NCBI GenBank assembly: GCA_023436075.1
Contig: JAEZKS010000049.1
Location: forward strand, 1 to 12,678
Length of the DNA: 12,678 nt
Source: Methanobacteriota archaeon
GTDB taxonomy: Archaea; Halobacteriota; Methanocellia; Methanocellales; Methanocellaceae
Reading direction: 5' to 3'
Shown: positions 12,638-12,678 of the stretch, one piece after another
How positions within the stretch are numbered: the first letter of the stretch is position 1
Layout of the letters: each line of letters opens with the position of its first letter
Position numbers and translations under genes: made by a program
The notes under the pieces: generated by a model
Told to the model about the DNA's origin: nothing
Seen by the model: only the letters and a program-made list of their open reading frames with translations
The model's database searches: none

Positions 12638-12663
12638 GTCTGGAGCAGTTTCAGGCCGCAGCG
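12638..12663. repeat. Dispersed 26-nt repeat, copy 2
   Basis: This is the second copy of the repeat at 8745-8770, beginning GTCTGGAGCAGTTTCAGGCC, with one mismatch. It lies near the window end, so its full extent cannot be judged; similarity stops soon after the shared GCAGCG. Confidence 0.6.
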
Positions 12664-12678
12664 ATCGCAGGCTTCGCC

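Overview
The window looks like chromosomal DNA of a methanogenic euryarchaeon, most likely a Methanocella-type (Methanocellales) organism. The reasons are an RPA-type single-stranded DNA-binding protein with an archaeal zinc finger followed by an RPA-associated OB-fold gene, archaeal BRE/TATA promoters with short or absent leaders, a rubredoxin/FMN flavoprotein, a hexuloisomerase-like SIS protein, and a moderately GC-rich coding style with AT-rich promoters. The genus is inference; the euryarchaeal assignment is firmer. No insertion sequence, prophage, rRNA or tRNA was recognised.

Layout. Positions 1-107 hold the end of a degenerate 9-nt repeat tract. A leftward two-gene operon follows: rpa (950-1960) then the RPA-associated gene (111-953), overlapping by 4 bp. 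Behind it is a small leftward membrane protein (2105-2527). Next comes a rightward two-domain enzyme, a xylose-isomerase-like TIM barrel fused to a GlnD/DUF294-type nucleotidyltransferase (3081-4886), then a rightward rubredoxin-flavodoxin protein (5366-6142). A convergent junction separates that from a leftward tandem-SIS sugar-phosphate isomerase-like protein (6215-7375). A 410-bp near-complete palindrome lies between the SIS promoter and the divergent promoter of a degenerate FtsZ-like protein (7917-8699). After more intergenic repeats, including three exact copies of a 32-bp repeat, comes a leftward operon of a four-CBS protein with an HPF-like C-terminus (9675-10823) and a PD-(D/E)XK nuclease-like protein (9249-9659). 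Last is a divergent RNase II-family exoribonuclease (11041-12519).

How the genes relate. The two RPA genes clearly act together in replication and repair. The TIM barrel-nucleotidyltransferase and the SIS protein may both concern sugar phosphates, but they are separate transcription units. The CBS protein may sense adenine nucleotides and, if its C-terminal fold assignment is right, act on ribosomes. The RNase is divergently transcribed from the CBS gene.

The most striking content is between the genes. Almost every long intergenic gap carries a different element built from degenerate ~9-nt words, and four of these are folded into long inverted repeats (about 100, 114, 410 and 215 bp). Their shared design with different word families suggests one element class. 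Other points of interest are the FtsZ-like protein lacking the GTPase signature, the TIM barrel-DUF294 fusion, and the small interspaced repeat array beside the nuclease-like gene.
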